From assembly GCA_965228905.1 (NCBI GenBank), contig CBDDII010000003.1:2418001-2482000 (forward strand): a stretch of DNA of 64,000 nucleotides, given 5' to 3'. The notes under the pieces were generated by a model. It was not told where the DNA came from. It was given only the letters and a program-made list of their open reading frames with translations, and did not search any database. Below, in pieces: positions 52,638-61,140 of the stretch. The DNA comes from CALKXV01 sp965228905. GTDB lineage: Bacteria; Pseudomonadota; Alphaproteobacteria; Rhodobacterales; Rhodobacteraceae. The translations under genes were made by a program, and so were the position numbers. Within the stretch, counting starts at the first letter, position 1. Each line of letters starts with the position of its first letter.

Positions 52638-52688
52638 ATGAGAAACGACATTGTCGTACTTGTAGGAAAATGGCGCATGGGCCGGTAA
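52638..52688 (+). CDS. ilvB leader peptide
   Basis: 16-residue peptide MRNDIVVLVGKWRMGR, with AAGGG seven bases before the ATG. It contains Ile, Val, Val, Leu, Val in a row, the branched-chain codons expected in an attenuation leader for acetohydroxyacid synthase. Its last codons overlap the 5' arm of the antiterminator. Confidence 0.85.
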   Translation: MRNDIVVLVGKWRMGR

Positions 52689-52739
52689 CGGACTTCCATA
52701 ACGGATACCCATGCGCCCCCGAAAATCGGGGGCTTTTTT
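52672..52739 (+). promoter_or_regulatory. ilv transcription attenuator
   Basis: A perfect 10-bp repeat GGCGCATGGG (52672-52681)/CCCATGCGCC (52708-52717) can form the antiterminator. The terminator is GCCCCCGA-aaa-TCGGGGGC (52715-52733) plus U6 (52734-52739). They share bases 52715-52717, so they exclude each other. A ribosome stalled at the Ile/Val/Leu codons frees the first arm (read-through); one that reaches the stop covers it (termination). Confidence 0.85.
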
Positions 52740-52765
52740 ATGCGCACAACAAAGGAACAGGCGCG

Positions 52766-54526
52766 ATGACAACAGATCAGATGACCGGCGCGAAAATGGT
52801 CGTGGAAGCCTTGAAGGATCAGGGCGTGGAAGTGGTGTTCGGATACCCCGGCGGAGCCGTCCTTCCGATCTATGACGAAATTTTCCAGCAGAATCAGATC
52901 CGTCACGTCCTTGTCCGTCACGAACAGGGCGCGGTCCATGCCGCCGAAGGCTATGCCCGCTCCACCGGCAAACCCGGTGTCTGCCTTGTCACCTCGGGCC
53001 CCGGTGCGACCAACGCGGTCACCGGCCTGACAGATGCCCTGATGGATTCGATCCCGATCGTCGTTCTGACCGGCCAGGTTCCCACCTTCATGATCGGCAA
53101 CGACGCCTTTCAGGAGGCCGACACCGTCGGCATCACGCGGCCCTGCACCAAGCATAACTGGCTGGTGAAGGAAACCGACAACCTTGCCAGCACGATTCAC
53201 GAAGCGTTTCACGTTGCCACCGCCGGCCGCCCCGGCCCCGTGCTGGTCGACATCCCGAAGGACGTGCAATTCGCCAGTGGCACCTACGTCGCCCCGGCAG
53301 AGGTCAAGTCGCACTACAACCCGCCCACGAAAGGCGACGCCGCTGTGATCGAGGCGCTTGTCGAAGCGATGGAAGTGGCCGAACGCCCGGTGTTCTATAC
53401 CGGCGGCGGCGTGATCAACTCGGGCGACCGCGCCTCGGAACTGTTGCGCCAACTGGTCGACATGACCGGCTTTCCCATAACCTCCACCCTGATGGGCCTC
53501 GGTTCCTATCCGGCCAATGGCAAGAACTGGCTGGGGATGCTTGGGATGCACGGGCTGTACGAGGCCAACCTCGCCATGCACGGCTGCGATCTGATGATCA
53601 ACGTCGGCGCGCGCTTTGACGACCGGATCACAGGCCGGGTGCAGGATTTCAGCCCCGGTTCGATCAAGGCCCATATCGACATCGACCCCTCGTCGATCAA
53701 CAAGGTGATCCACGTCGAACTGCCGATCATCGGCGATTGTGGCTCGGTTCTGGAAGACATCCTGAAGCTCTGGAAATCGCGTGGAGCCAAGACCGATGCC
53801 CCCGCCGTCCAGAAGTGGTGGGACCAGATCAACGAATGGCGCAAGGTGGATTGCCTGAAGTTCAAGCAGGGACCGAAGACGATCAAGCCGCAGCACGCGC
53901 TGGTCCGCCTTGAAGAACTGACCAAGGACCACCCGGACCGCTATATCTGTACCGAGGTCGGCCAGCACCAGATGTGGGCCGCGCAATACCTGCACTTCAA
54001 CGAACCGAACCGTTGGATGACCTCGGGCGGGCTTGGCACCATGGGCTATGGTTTCCCGTCGTCCGTCGGTGTGCAGATGGCGCATCCCGATGCACTGGTC
54101 ATCAACGTCGCCGGCGAAGCGTCATGGCTGATGAACATGCAGGAAATGGGCACGGCGGTTCAGTTCAACCTGCCGGTCAAGCAATTCATCCTGAACAACG
54201 AACGTCTTGGCATGGTCCGCCAGTGGCAGGAGTTGCTCCACGGCGAACGCTATTCCCATTCCTGGAGCGAAGCGCTGCCTGATTTCGTCAAACTGGCCGA
54301 GGCCTTCGGCGCCAAAGGCATCCTGATCGAACACCCCGACGACCTGGCCGAAGGCATCAAGGAGATGCTCGCCCACGACGGCCCGGTGATCGTGGATTGC
54401 CTGGTTGAAAAGCACGAAAACTGCTTCCCTATGATCCCGTCGGGCGAACCGCACAACAAGATGATCCTGGGCGAAAACGTGGATACGCAAAACGCCATCA
54501 AGGAAGGCGGCGGGGTCTTAGTGTGA
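52766..54526 (+). CDS. ilvB: Acetohydroxyacid synthase large subunit
   Basis: 586-residue TPP enzyme, first step of valine, leucine and isoleucine synthesis. Catalytic Glu53 is in VRHEQGAVHAAEGYA; the TPP/Mg motif reads GEASWLMNMQEMGTAVQF ending in ILNN (Glu in place of the usual Asp). GYPGGAVLPIYDE near 26 is typical. ATG at 52766 has AAAGGA upstream; the frame extends into the leader but would pass through the terminator. Confidence 0.95.
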   Translation: MTTDQMTGAKMVVEALKDQGVEVVFGYPGGAVLPIYDEIFQQNQIRHVLVRHEQGAVHAAEGYARSTGKPGVCLVTSGPGATNAVTGLTDALMDSIPIVVLTGQVPTFMIGNDAFQEADTVGITRPCTKHNWLVKETDNLASTIHEAFHVATAGRPGPVLVDIPKDVQFASGTYVAPAEVKSHYNPPTKGDAAVIEALVEAMEVAERPVFYTGGGVINSGDRASELLRQLVDMTGFPITSTLMGLGSYPANGKNWLGMLGMHGLYEANLAMHGCDLMINVGARFDDRITGRVQDFSPGSIKAHIDIDPSSINKVIHVELPIIGDCGSVLEDILKLWKSRGAKTDAPAVQKWWDQINEWRKVDCLKFKQGPKTIKPQHALVRLEELTKDHPDRYICTEVGQHQMWAAQYLHFNEPNRWMTSGGLGTMGYGFPSSVGVQMAHPDALVINVAGEASWLMNMQEMGTAVQFNLPVKQFILNNERLGMVRQWQELLHGERYSHSWSEALPDFVKLAEAFGAKGILIEHPDDLAEGIKEMLAHDGPVIVDCLVEKHENCFPMIPSGEPHNKMILGENVDTQNAIKEGGGVLV

Positions 54527-54608
54527 AAACACTCGCACGGTGATTGTCCCGCTGGTCAATCACCGTTTCGCACCCCATCCCCCTCGCATCACGGAACGGA
54601 GTCCCAAA

Positions 54609-55178
54609 ATGTCTGCCCTAAAAATCAAACAAGGCTCGTCCAGCCATTCCGCCTATGACCTGCGTGATTATCACGAGGAAACGATCGAGCGACACACGCT
54701 GGCGGTGATCGTCGACAACGAGGCAGGCGTCCTCGCCCGCGTGATTGGTTTGTTCTCGGGGCGTGGCTACAACATCGAAAGCCTGACCGTCGCCGAGATC
54801 GACCACACCGGCCATCGGAGCCGGATCACCGTGGTCACCACAGGGACCCCAAGCGTGATCGAACAGATCAAAGCCCAGCTTGGCCGGATCGTCCCGGTTC
54901 ACGAGGTGCACGACCTGACGACCGAAGGCCCGAGCGTGGAACGCGAGTTGGCGCTGTTCAAGGTTTCGGGCAAGGGCGATGCGCGGGTCGAGGCGCTGCG
55001 CCTTGCCGACATCTTCCGCGCCAACGTGGTCGATTCGACGCTAGACAGTTTCACCTTCGAAGTCACGGGAACGCCGGAAAAGATCGACGCTTTCGCCGAT
55101 CTGACGCGCCCGCTTGGCCTGACCGAGCTTGCCCGGACCGGCGTCGTGGCCCTGTCGCGGGCAGGGGCGAAACCTTAA
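54609..55178 (+). CDS. ilvN: Acetohydroxyacid synthase regulatory subunit
   Basis: 189 residues. The ACT domain starts TLAVIVDNEAGVLARVIGLFSGRGYNIESL in its typical form (split by the feedback site), and the C-terminal part has LTEGPSVERELALFKV-like features of the small subunit. It follows ilvB by 82 bases, with GGAG eight bases before the ATG. It confers valine sensitivity on IlvB. Confidence 0.93.
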   Translation: MSALKIKQGSSSHSAYDLRDYHEETIERHTLAVIVDNEAGVLARVIGLFSGRGYNIESLTVAEIDHTGHRSRITVVTTGTPSVIEQIKAQLGRIVPVHEVHDLTTEGPSVERELALFKVSGKGDARVEALRLADIFRANVVDSTLDSFTFEVTGTPEKIDAFADLTRPLGLTELARTGVVALSRAGAKP

Positions 55179-55267
55179 GCGCCTGCCCCACAGGTATTGT
55201 GCGATAACGCGCATTTACCCCGGAATTCCGGATGTTATCTTTGTGGAAACACACAAAGGAGCCTGCC

Positions 55268-56173
55268 ATGACATTCCGTCCCGTGCGATCCACCACCGAA
55301 GCCAAGCCCACGCTGGAAGGCGCAGGCGTCCACCTGCACCGCGTCTTCGGCTTCGGCGATCCGACCGAAAGCGATCCTTTCCTTCTACTTGACGATTTCC
55401 GCAACGACGATCCCGAGAAATACCTGAAAGGCTTTCCCTGGCATCCGCACCGGGGGATCGAAACGATCACCTATGTGCTGGAAGGCGAGGTCACCCACGG
55501 CGATTCCCTTGGCAACGAAGGCACCCTGGGGGCTGGCGCGGTGCAATGGATGACGGCAGGGTCCGGCATCATGCACCAGGAAATGCCACGCGGGAACGCG
55601 AAGGGCCAGATGCACGGGTTTCAGCTTTGGGCCAACCTGCCCTCTTCCCTGAAAATGACCGCGCCGCGATACCAGGACATCCAAGGCAGCGATATCCCCG
55701 AGATCATCGACGACGACGGCACGCGCGTGCGCATCATCACCGGCAACTTCTGGGGCAAGTCCGGCCCCGTCGACGGCATCGCCGCCGAGCCGATGTATAT
55801 CGACGTCTCAGTCTCGCCGGGCGTGAAAAAGACATTGCCCGTCGATGCTTACGCCAATGCCTTCGCCTATGTCTTTGCCGGGTCCGGCTCGTTCCGCGAT
55901 GCATCTCAGCCAACCGGCGTGCGGGTCGAAAAGGAATTTCAGGGCGAAGAGCTGAACATCCGCGACATGACCGGCAATCGCACGCTGGTCCGCTTTGACA
56001 CGGGCGACGATGTGACGGTGCAGGCGGGGCCGGAAGGCATCCGGTTCCTTCTGATCTCGGGCCGCCCCTTGCAGGAACCCGTCGCCTGGCACGGGCCGAT
56101 CGTGATGAACACGCGCGCCGAACTTATGCAGGCGATGCAGGACCTCAGGAACGACACCTTCATCAAGGCATAG
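55268..56173 (+). CDS. Pirin-family cupin protein
   Basis: 301-residue bicupin. The metal-binding motif of the first cupin is HPHRGIETITYVLEGEVTHGDS, with QEMPRG later; the pirin C-terminal domain follows. AAAGGAG lies seven bases before ATG 55268. Pirins have quercetinase or regulatory functions; the role here is unknown. It is followed by a repeat/terminator region. Confidence 0.9.
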   Translation: MTFRPVRSTTEAKPTLEGAGVHLHRVFGFGDPTESDPFLLLDDFRNDDPEKYLKGFPWHPHRGIETITYVLEGEVTHGDSLGNEGTLGAGAVQWMTAGSGIMHQEMPRGNAKGQMHGFQLWANLPSSLKMTAPRYQDIQGSDIPEIIDDDGTRVRIITGNFWGKSGPVDGIAAEPMYIDVSVSPGVKKTLPVDAYANAFAYVFAGSGSFRDASQPTGVRVEKEFQGEELNIRDMTGNRTLVRFDTGDDVTVQAGPEGIRFLLISGRPLQEPVAWHGPIVMNTRAELMQAMQDLRNDTFIKA

Positions 56174-56174
56174 G

Positions 56175-56219
56175 CTGACAAATAAAATGGGCGTCCCAAA
56201 GGAGGCCCAGTTTCGCTTG
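56175..56219. repeat. 45-bp palindromic repeat, copy 1
   Basis: Begins CTGACAAATAAAATGGGC and ends CCCAGTTTCGCTTG, starting immediately after the pirin stop. It contains an imperfect hairpin (GGGCGTCC/GGAGGCCC) with a 4-base loop. It is 127 bases from a second copy with two internal differences. Confidence 0.85.
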
Positions 56220-56301
56220 GGTGAGGCCGCCCGGAAAGGCGTCCGGTGGACGGCTTTCAGGCCGAACCACCCGTGGGCGCAAGCCAAGGGCTGGCGACAG
56301 C

Positions 56302-56346
56302 CTGACAAATAAAATGGGCCTCCCGAAGGAGGCCCAGTTTCGCTTG
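56302..56346. repeat. 45-bp palindromic repeat, copy 2
   Basis: Same 45 bases as copy 1 except near the loop. It is nested in a larger perfect stem: AGCCTGACAA (56299-56308) pairs with TTGTCAGGCT (56344-56353). It probably belongs to a REP-like or mobile-terminator family. Confidence 0.85.
56316..56335 (-). terminator. UUCG-capped terminator for nrdJ
   Basis: On the minus strand GGGCCTCC-TTCG-GGAGGCCC is an 8-bp perfect stem with the stable UUCG tetraloop, followed by ATTTTATTTG. It would end a nrdJ transcript with a 3' untranslated region of about 270 bases. Confidence 0.7.
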
Positions 56347-56430
56347 TCAGGCTCACTCTTTTGTACCGCCCGGTTTCTGCCTGCGGCCTGACCCGCGTTC
56401 AGGGTGAGCGCACCCACCCCGGATTCCGAA

Positions 56431-56557
56431 GGGCCACGGGACGTGGGCCCTAGGGGCGAAGATGTGCCATTGCAGCAGCAACAACGGAGCTTCGCATCTC
56501 CACCCGGAAGCCTGGAGAGGGCTTCCTTAAAGGACCGGACGGCAGTGGACCGCCCGG
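56431..56557 (-). other. Structured non-coding segment between pirin and nrdJ
   Basis: Four stems in a row: GGGCC-ACG/CGT-GGGCCC (56431-56450), GCGAAG/CTTCGC (56456-56495), GGAAGCC/GGCTTCC (56506-56526) and CCGGACGG/CCGCCCGG (56535-56557, one mismatch). No credible coding frame. It lies in the predicted nrdJ 3' untranslated region and could be an RNA element or small RNA precursor. Confidence 0.5.
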
Positions 56558-56600
56558 CCCTGTTCACCGGCGGGATCCCGAGGAACCCCACCAGAATTCA

Positions 56601-59600
56601 TCAGCTACACCCCGACGTTCCGCCACAGGTGTTGCACTTCATGCAGGTCCCGTTCCGGACCAGCGTGTAGTTCCCGCAGTCGCCGCAGGGATCGCCCTCG
56701 TAGCCCTGCATCTTGGCCTTGGTGCGTTCGTCCATGCCGACGGCCCCGGTTCCAAGCGCGGTTTCGGCGACCGTGGCCGTTCCCACCTCTGGCACCAGCG
56801 TCTGCAAGGCCACCGCCGGGTCGCCGGCATCGGCCAGCGCCGTGGCGCCCGCTCCGCCATCGACAAGGATCAGTTCCTGCGGAACCCGACCGCGCGTGTA
56901 GCCCGCCGAGACGACTTTTTTCAGCACCTCGAACTGGCTGGACCCGCTTGCCCCCGGCACCTCCGAGAAGTTGCGCTTGCCCTCGTCTTCGCCCCGGCCC
57001 ATCTCGTCGAAGGTCATGCCGTCGGGCTTGACGTGCGCCAGATCGGTGCGGTCGAGGTAGGACACGGCCAATTCGCGGAAGATGTAGTCGAGGATCGAGG
57101 TGGCGTTCTTGATCGAGTCGTTGCCCTGCACCATGCCTGCCGGTTCGAACCGGGTGAAGGTGAAGGCGTCCACGAATTCCTCAAGCGGAACCCCGTATTG
57201 CAGACCGACCGAGACCGCGATGGCGAAGTTGTTCATCATCGCCCGGAAGCCAGCGCCTTCCTTGTGCATGTCGATGAAGATCTCGCCCAGGGATCCGTCC
57301 GAGTATTCGCCCGTGCGCAGATACACCTTGTGCCCGCCCACGATGGCCTTTTGCGTGTAACCCCGACGCCGTTCGGGCATCTTTTCGCGGCCCTTGGCGA
57401 TTTCCTTGACGATGACCTTTTCGATCACCTTCTCGGCCAGCACGGCGGCCTTTTCCTGCGGCGTACCGCTTTCCAGGACCTCGGCGGCCTCGTCGTCATC
57501 TTCCACCAGCGCGGCGGCCAGCGGTTGCGAGAGTTTCGAGCCATCGCGGTAAAGCGCGTTGGCCTTCACCCCAAGCGACCAGGACAGTTCATAGGCTTCC
57601 TTGCAATCCTCGATGGTGGCGTCGTTGGGCATATTGATCGTTTTACTGATCGCGCCCGAGATGAACGACTGCGCGGCGGCCATCATGGTGATATGGCTTT
57701 CGACCGAAAGGAACCGCTTGCCCTTCTTGCCGCAGGGGTTGGCACAATCGAAGATGTGATAGTGCTTTTCCTTCAGGTGCGGCGCGCCTTCCAGCGTCAT
57801 CGTCCCGCAGACATGGTCGTTGGCGGCTTCGATGTCCTTGCGGCTGAACCCGAGGCTTTTCAACAGGTCGAAAGACGGATCGTTCAGCTTTTCGGCCGGA
57901 ATGCCAAGCGTCTGCGTGCAGAACTCTTCGCCAAGCGTCCACTGATTGAAGACGAACCGGATGTCGAAGGCGCTCGGAAGTGCCGCTTCGATCTTGTCCA
58001 GTTCCGCCTGACCAAAGCCGTGGCCGATCAGCGAAGTATGGTTGATCCCCGGCGCGTTGCCGATGGTGCCGTGGCCGACGGCGTAGGACACGATCTCTTC
58101 GATTTCGGCAGAGCCATAGCCAAGGGTTTCCAGCGCCGAAGGCACCGAACGGTTGATGATCTTGAAGTAACCGCCACCGGCCAGCTTCTTGAACTTCACC
58201 AGTGCAAAGTCCGGCTCAATGCCCGTGGTGTCACAATCCATCACCAGGCCGATGGTGCCCGTCGGCGCGATCACGGTGGCTTGCGCGTTCCGATACCCGT
58301 GCTTTTCGCCCAGTTTCAGCGCCTCGTCCCAAGATTTCCTGGCCAGTGTCACCAGTTTCTTGTCGGGGCAGTTGGCGTGATCCAGCGCGACGGGGTTCAC
58401 GTTCATCGCCTCGTAACCGTCCGTCTTGCCATGGGCGGCGTTGCGGTGGTTGCGGATGACGCGCAGCATGTGCTTGGCGTTGGCCTCATATTTCGAGAAA
58501 GGCCCAAGCTCCTTGGCGATCTCGGCGCTGGTGGCATAGGCCACACCGGTCATGATCGCGGTCAGAGCACCGGCAAGGGCGCGGCCCTCGTCGCTGTCGT
58601 AACCCAGGCCCATGTTCATCAGAAGGCCGCCGATGTTGGCATAGCCCAGACCCAAGGTGCGGAAGTCGTAGCTGAGTTGCGCGATTTCCTTCGACGGGAA
58701 CTGCGCCATCATCACGCTGATTTCCAGCGTCAGCGTCCAAAGGCGCGTGGCGTGCATGTAATCTTCGGCCTGGAACGTGCCACCTTCATAGAAGGTCAGC
58801 AGGTTCATCGAGGCAAGGTTGCAGGCCGTGTCGTCGAGGAACATGTATTCAGAGCACGGGTTCGATCCCCGGATCTCGCCATCTTCCGGGCAGGTGTGCC
58901 AGGCGTTGACCGTGTCGTGGTACTGGATGCCGGGATCGGCGCAGGCCCAAGCCGCGTGACCGACCTGTTCCCAGAGATCACGCGCCTTGATCACCTTGGA
59001 CACACCACCGTCCTTGCGATTGATCAGTTCCCAGTCCGCATCGTCTTTCACGGCCTGAAGGAAGGCATCGGTCACCCGGATCGAGTTGTTTGAGTTCTGC
59101 CCGGAAACGCTTGAATAGGCTTCGGAATCCCAATCCGTATCATAGGTCGGAAACTCGATGCTGTCATAGCCTTGCTTGGCATAGTCCAGCACGCGCTTGA
59201 CATAGGTCTCCGGGATCGCCGCTTTCTTGGCCGACCGGATCGCCGTCTTCAGGGACGGGTTCTGGGAAGGGTCGAATGCAGCCTCTTCTTCCCCATCCCA
59301 TGACTTGATCGCCGCGAAGATGCCGTTGAGTCCCCTCTCGTGCATCTTCGAGCCGGCCACGATCGACGCCACTTTCTGCTCTTCAATGACTTTCCAATTA
59401 ATGAAGTCCTCGATGTCAGGGTGATCCGCGTCAACAATCACCATCTTGGCTGCTCGACGGGTTGTCCCGCCCGATTTGATCGCGCCGGCCGCGCGATCGC
59501 CGATCTTCAGGAACCCCATCAGACCGGAAGACTTGCCACCGCCCGACAGGCTTTCGCCTTCGCCGCGCAGGTGAGAGAAATTCGTGCCCGTACCCGAGCC

Positions 59601-60281
59601 GTACTTGAACAGACGCGCCTCGCGCACCCAAAGGTCCATGATGCCGCCGTCATTCACCAGATCGTCGGCACAGGACTGGATGAAACAGGCGTGGGGCTGA
59701 GGATGCTCATAGGCGCTGTCGGACTTCACCAGCTTGCCCGACTTGTAGTCCACGTAGTGGTGGCCCTGGGACGGCCCGTCGATGCCATAGGCCCAGTGCA
59801 GGCCGGTGTTGAACCACTGGGGCGAGTTCGGCGCGGCGCGTTGCGTCGCCAGCATGTAGCGCATCTCGTCGAAATAGGCGCGGGCGTCTTCCTCGGTCGA
59901 GAAGTAGCCGCCCTTCCAGCCCCAGTAGCACCAGGCCCCGGCCAGACGATCAAAAACCTGCGTGGCTTCGGTTTCGCCTCCAAAACGTTTCGCTTCCGGC
60001 AGCTCTTCCAGTGCCTTGTCATCTGCCACGGCCCGCCACAGGAACGAAGGCACGCCTTTTTCCTTAACTTTCTTCAAACGCGCGGGCACACCGGCCTTGC
60101 GGAAATACTTCTGTGCGATGACGTCGGAGGCCACCTGGCTCCACTCGGACGGGACTTCCACGTCGTCCAGCTTGAACACGACAGTACCATCCGGATTCCG
60201 GATCTCCGAAGACGTGGTGGTGAACTCGACAGATGCGTAAGCGTCTTTTCCTGCCTCGGTAAAGATGCGTTCGATTTTCAT
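56601..60281 (-). CDS. nrdJ: Adenosylcobalamin-dependent (class II) ribonucleotide reductase
   Basis: 1226 residues, the length typical of alphaproteobacterial NrdJ. Catalytic-core signatures: EYMFLDDTACNLASMNL and GSNPCSEY (active-site cysteines), and GTGTNFSHLRGEGE. The C-terminus has zinc-type pairs GDCGNYTLVRNGTCMKCNTC and CS as the final redox tail. ATG at 60281; the frame runs further upstream but has no ribosome site there. No class I nrdAB is in the window. It makes deoxyribonucleotides without oxygen. Confidence 0.95.
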   Translation of the reverse strand: MKIERIFTEAGKDAYASVEFTTTSSEIRNPDGTVVFKLDDVEVPSEWSQVASDVIAQKYFRKAGVPARLKKVKEKGVPSFLWRAVADDKALEELPEAKRFGGETEATQVFDRLAGAWCYWGWKGGYFSTEEDARAYFDEMRYMLATQRAAPNSPQWFNTGLHWAYGIDGPSQGHHYVDYKSGKLVKSDSAYEHPQPHACFIQSCADDLVNDGGIMDLWVREARLFKYGSGTGTNFSHLRGEGESLSGGGKSSGLMGFLKIGDRAAGAIKSGGTTRRAAKMVIVDADHPDIEDFINWKVIEEQKVASIVAGSKMHERGLNGIFAAIKSWDGEEEAAFDPSQNPSLKTAIRSAKKAAIPETYVKRVLDYAKQGYDSIEFPTYDTDWDSEAYSSVSGQNSNNSIRVTDAFLQAVKDDADWELINRKDGGVSKVIKARDLWEQVGHAAWACADPGIQYHDTVNAWHTCPEDGEIRGSNPCSEYMFLDDTACNLASMNLLTFYEGGTFQAEDYMHATRLWTLTLEISVMMAQFPSKEIAQLSYDFRTLGLGYANIGGLLMNMGLGYDSDEGRALAGALTAIMTGVAYATSAEIAKELGPFSKYEANAKHMLRVIRNHRNAAHGKTDGYEAMNVNPVALDHANCPDKKLVTLARKSWDEALKLGEKHGYRNAQATVIAPTGTIGLVMDCDTTGIEPDFALVKFKKLAGGGYFKIINRSVPSALETLGYGSAEIEEIVSYAVGHGTIGNAPGINHTSLIGHGFGQAELDKIEAALPSAFDIRFVFNQWTLGEEFCTQTLGIPAEKLNDPSFDLLKSLGFSRKDIEAANDHVCGTMTLEGAPHLKEKHYHIFDCANPCGKKGKRFLSVESHITMMAAAQSFISGAISKTINMPNDATIEDCKEAYELSWSLGVKANALYRDGSKLSQPLAAALVEDDDEAAEVLESGTPQEKAAVLAEKVIEKVIVKEIAKGREKMPERRRGYTQKAIVGGHKVYLRTGEYSDGSLGEIFIDMHKEGAGFRAMMNNFAIAVSVGLQYGVPLEEFVDAFTFTRFEPAGMVQGNDSIKNATSILDYIFRELAVSYLDRTDLAHVKPDGMTFDEMGRGEDEGKRNFSEVPGASGSSQFEVLKKVVSAGYTRGRVPQELILVDGGAGATALADAGDPAVALQTLVPEVGTATVAETALGTGAVGMDERTKAKMQGYEGDPCGDCGNYTLVRNGTCMKCNTCGGTSGCS

Positions 60282-60404
60282 TTTGCCCCAAATCCCGCTT
60301 GTTGAAATCAGCCCTGTTTTTCGATCAGGGTCCGATATGACCGTTCTGGTGTGGCCCGATTGATCGGACCGGTTCAAACTGGCGGAAGACAACAGAGAGC
60401 CGAC

Positions 60405-60424
60405 CTCGCACAATGCTGTGCGAG
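60405..60424 (-). other. Perfect-arm inverted repeat in the nrdJ leader
   Basis: CTCGCACA-N4-TGTGCGAG: 8-bp arms with a 4-base loop, about 124 bases before the nrdJ start. It can form a hairpin in the nrdJ 5' leader or be a binding site; its centre does not fit an NrdR box. Confidence 0.5.
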
Positions 60425-60484
60425 CGCAAATCCTCGTTCCTGGAAATAGGATCGTGGTGGTTTGGTTTAGCGTCCCTGCCAATC

Positions 60485-60502
60485 ACCACAACATCTTGTG
60501 GT
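60485..60502. promoter_or_regulatory. NrdR box upstream of nrdJ
   Basis: ACCACAACATCTTGTGGT has 7-bp perfect arms and fits the NrdR consensus (CACwA around a central AT). A matching half-site GCACAAC (60517-60523) lies exactly 31 bases further from the gene, the spacing seen in tandem NrdR boxes. NrdR represses ribonucleotide reductases when dATP is high. Confidence 0.65.
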
Positions 60503-60524
60503 CTCCCGACCGGCCCGCACAACC

Positions 60525-60862
60525 TGCGGCAATTGTAACGGATTCGTCAACAGCGATTTTTAAGAAAATTCAGTTGACGGGCAGACCGGTTTTTGCACCC
60601 GATTCCTAACCCGGCGTTAACCTTGCCTTAACCCTTTGAAACACCCGCCAAGGTTCAACACCTTAGCCCGTATTCTTGCCCCGATACTCTAAGTTTCGAG
60701 GTCGGGAATGTGCCTGGGATCGTCGCGACAAAAATGCCCCGTTCTGCCCGTAACGCTGAGTTTCGCCGACGCTTTGAGTGGTGACGCGCCCGGTCCGACA
60801 CACCATATCTAGCGCCCGATCGCCGCTCGGCGAGCGAAAACATCATTCAGTAGGAGGAAAAG
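60525..60862. other. Intergenic region between nrdJ and tRNA-Pro
   Basis: No gene, riboswitch or strong hairpin seen. In particular, no cobalamin-riboswitch-like B12 box was recognised. It presumably carries the nrdJ promoter and the trailer of tRNA-Pro (CGCTCGCCGAGCG could be a weak terminator near 60828). Confidence 0.5.
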
Positions 60863-60939
60863 TGGTCGGGGCGGCGAGATTCGAACTCACGACCCCCTGT
60901 ACCCAAAACAGGTGCGCTACCAGACTGCGCCACGCCCCG
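60863..60939 (-). tRNA. tRNA-Pro(TGG)
   Basis: 77-nt cloverleaf: acceptor CGGGGCG/CGCCCCG, D-stem GCGC, anticodon loop TTTGGGT in CCTGT/ACAGG (anticodon TGG), T-arm with GTTCGAATC, discriminator A and an encoded CCA. Reads all or most proline codons with a modified U34. Confidence 0.93.
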
Positions 60940-60950
60940 ACACGACGGAC

Positions 60951-60979
60951 CTCTTAGCGGGAATGAATGCAGGGCGCAA
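60951..60979 (-). promoter_or_regulatory. Predicted tRNA-Pro promoter
   Basis: On the minus strand -35 TTGCGC (60974-60979) and -10 TAAGAG (60951-60956) with 17 bases between; the tRNA begins 11 bases after the -10. Weak hexamers, good position. Confidence 0.45.
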
Positions 60980-61083
60980 ACCTCTTCGTAATGCCCCCGC
61001 GAAAAATCGTGGCAGTGACGCGATCCCCCCCGATATACTGCGACGACCACCATCCCGGCAAAGCACTTGATTATTTTGTCGTC

Positions 61084-61123
61084 TTGGCCCAAAGAACATC
61101 AAAGTGGTAATATTTTTTTACCA
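61084..61123 (+). promoter_or_regulatory. lldD promoter with overlapping operator
   Basis: TTGGCC (61084-61089) and TAATAT (61108-61113), spacer 18. An inverted repeat TGGTAA-N7-TTACCA (61105-61123) covers the -10 and resembles TGGT/ACCA operators of GntR-family (LldR/PdhR-like) regulators. A repressor bound here would block initiation. No regulator gene is in the window. Confidence 0.6.
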
Positions 61124-61140
61124 ATATGAAGGAGAACACA

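Noticed and set aside
52670..52765. N-terminal extension of IlvB
   Set aside because: The extended frame would translate through the attenuator terminator; the ATG at 52766 has its own ribosome site.
60282..60600. Cobalamin riboswitch upstream of B12-dependent nrdJ
   Set aside because: No B12-box-like sequence was recognised; the visible elements fit NrdR control better.
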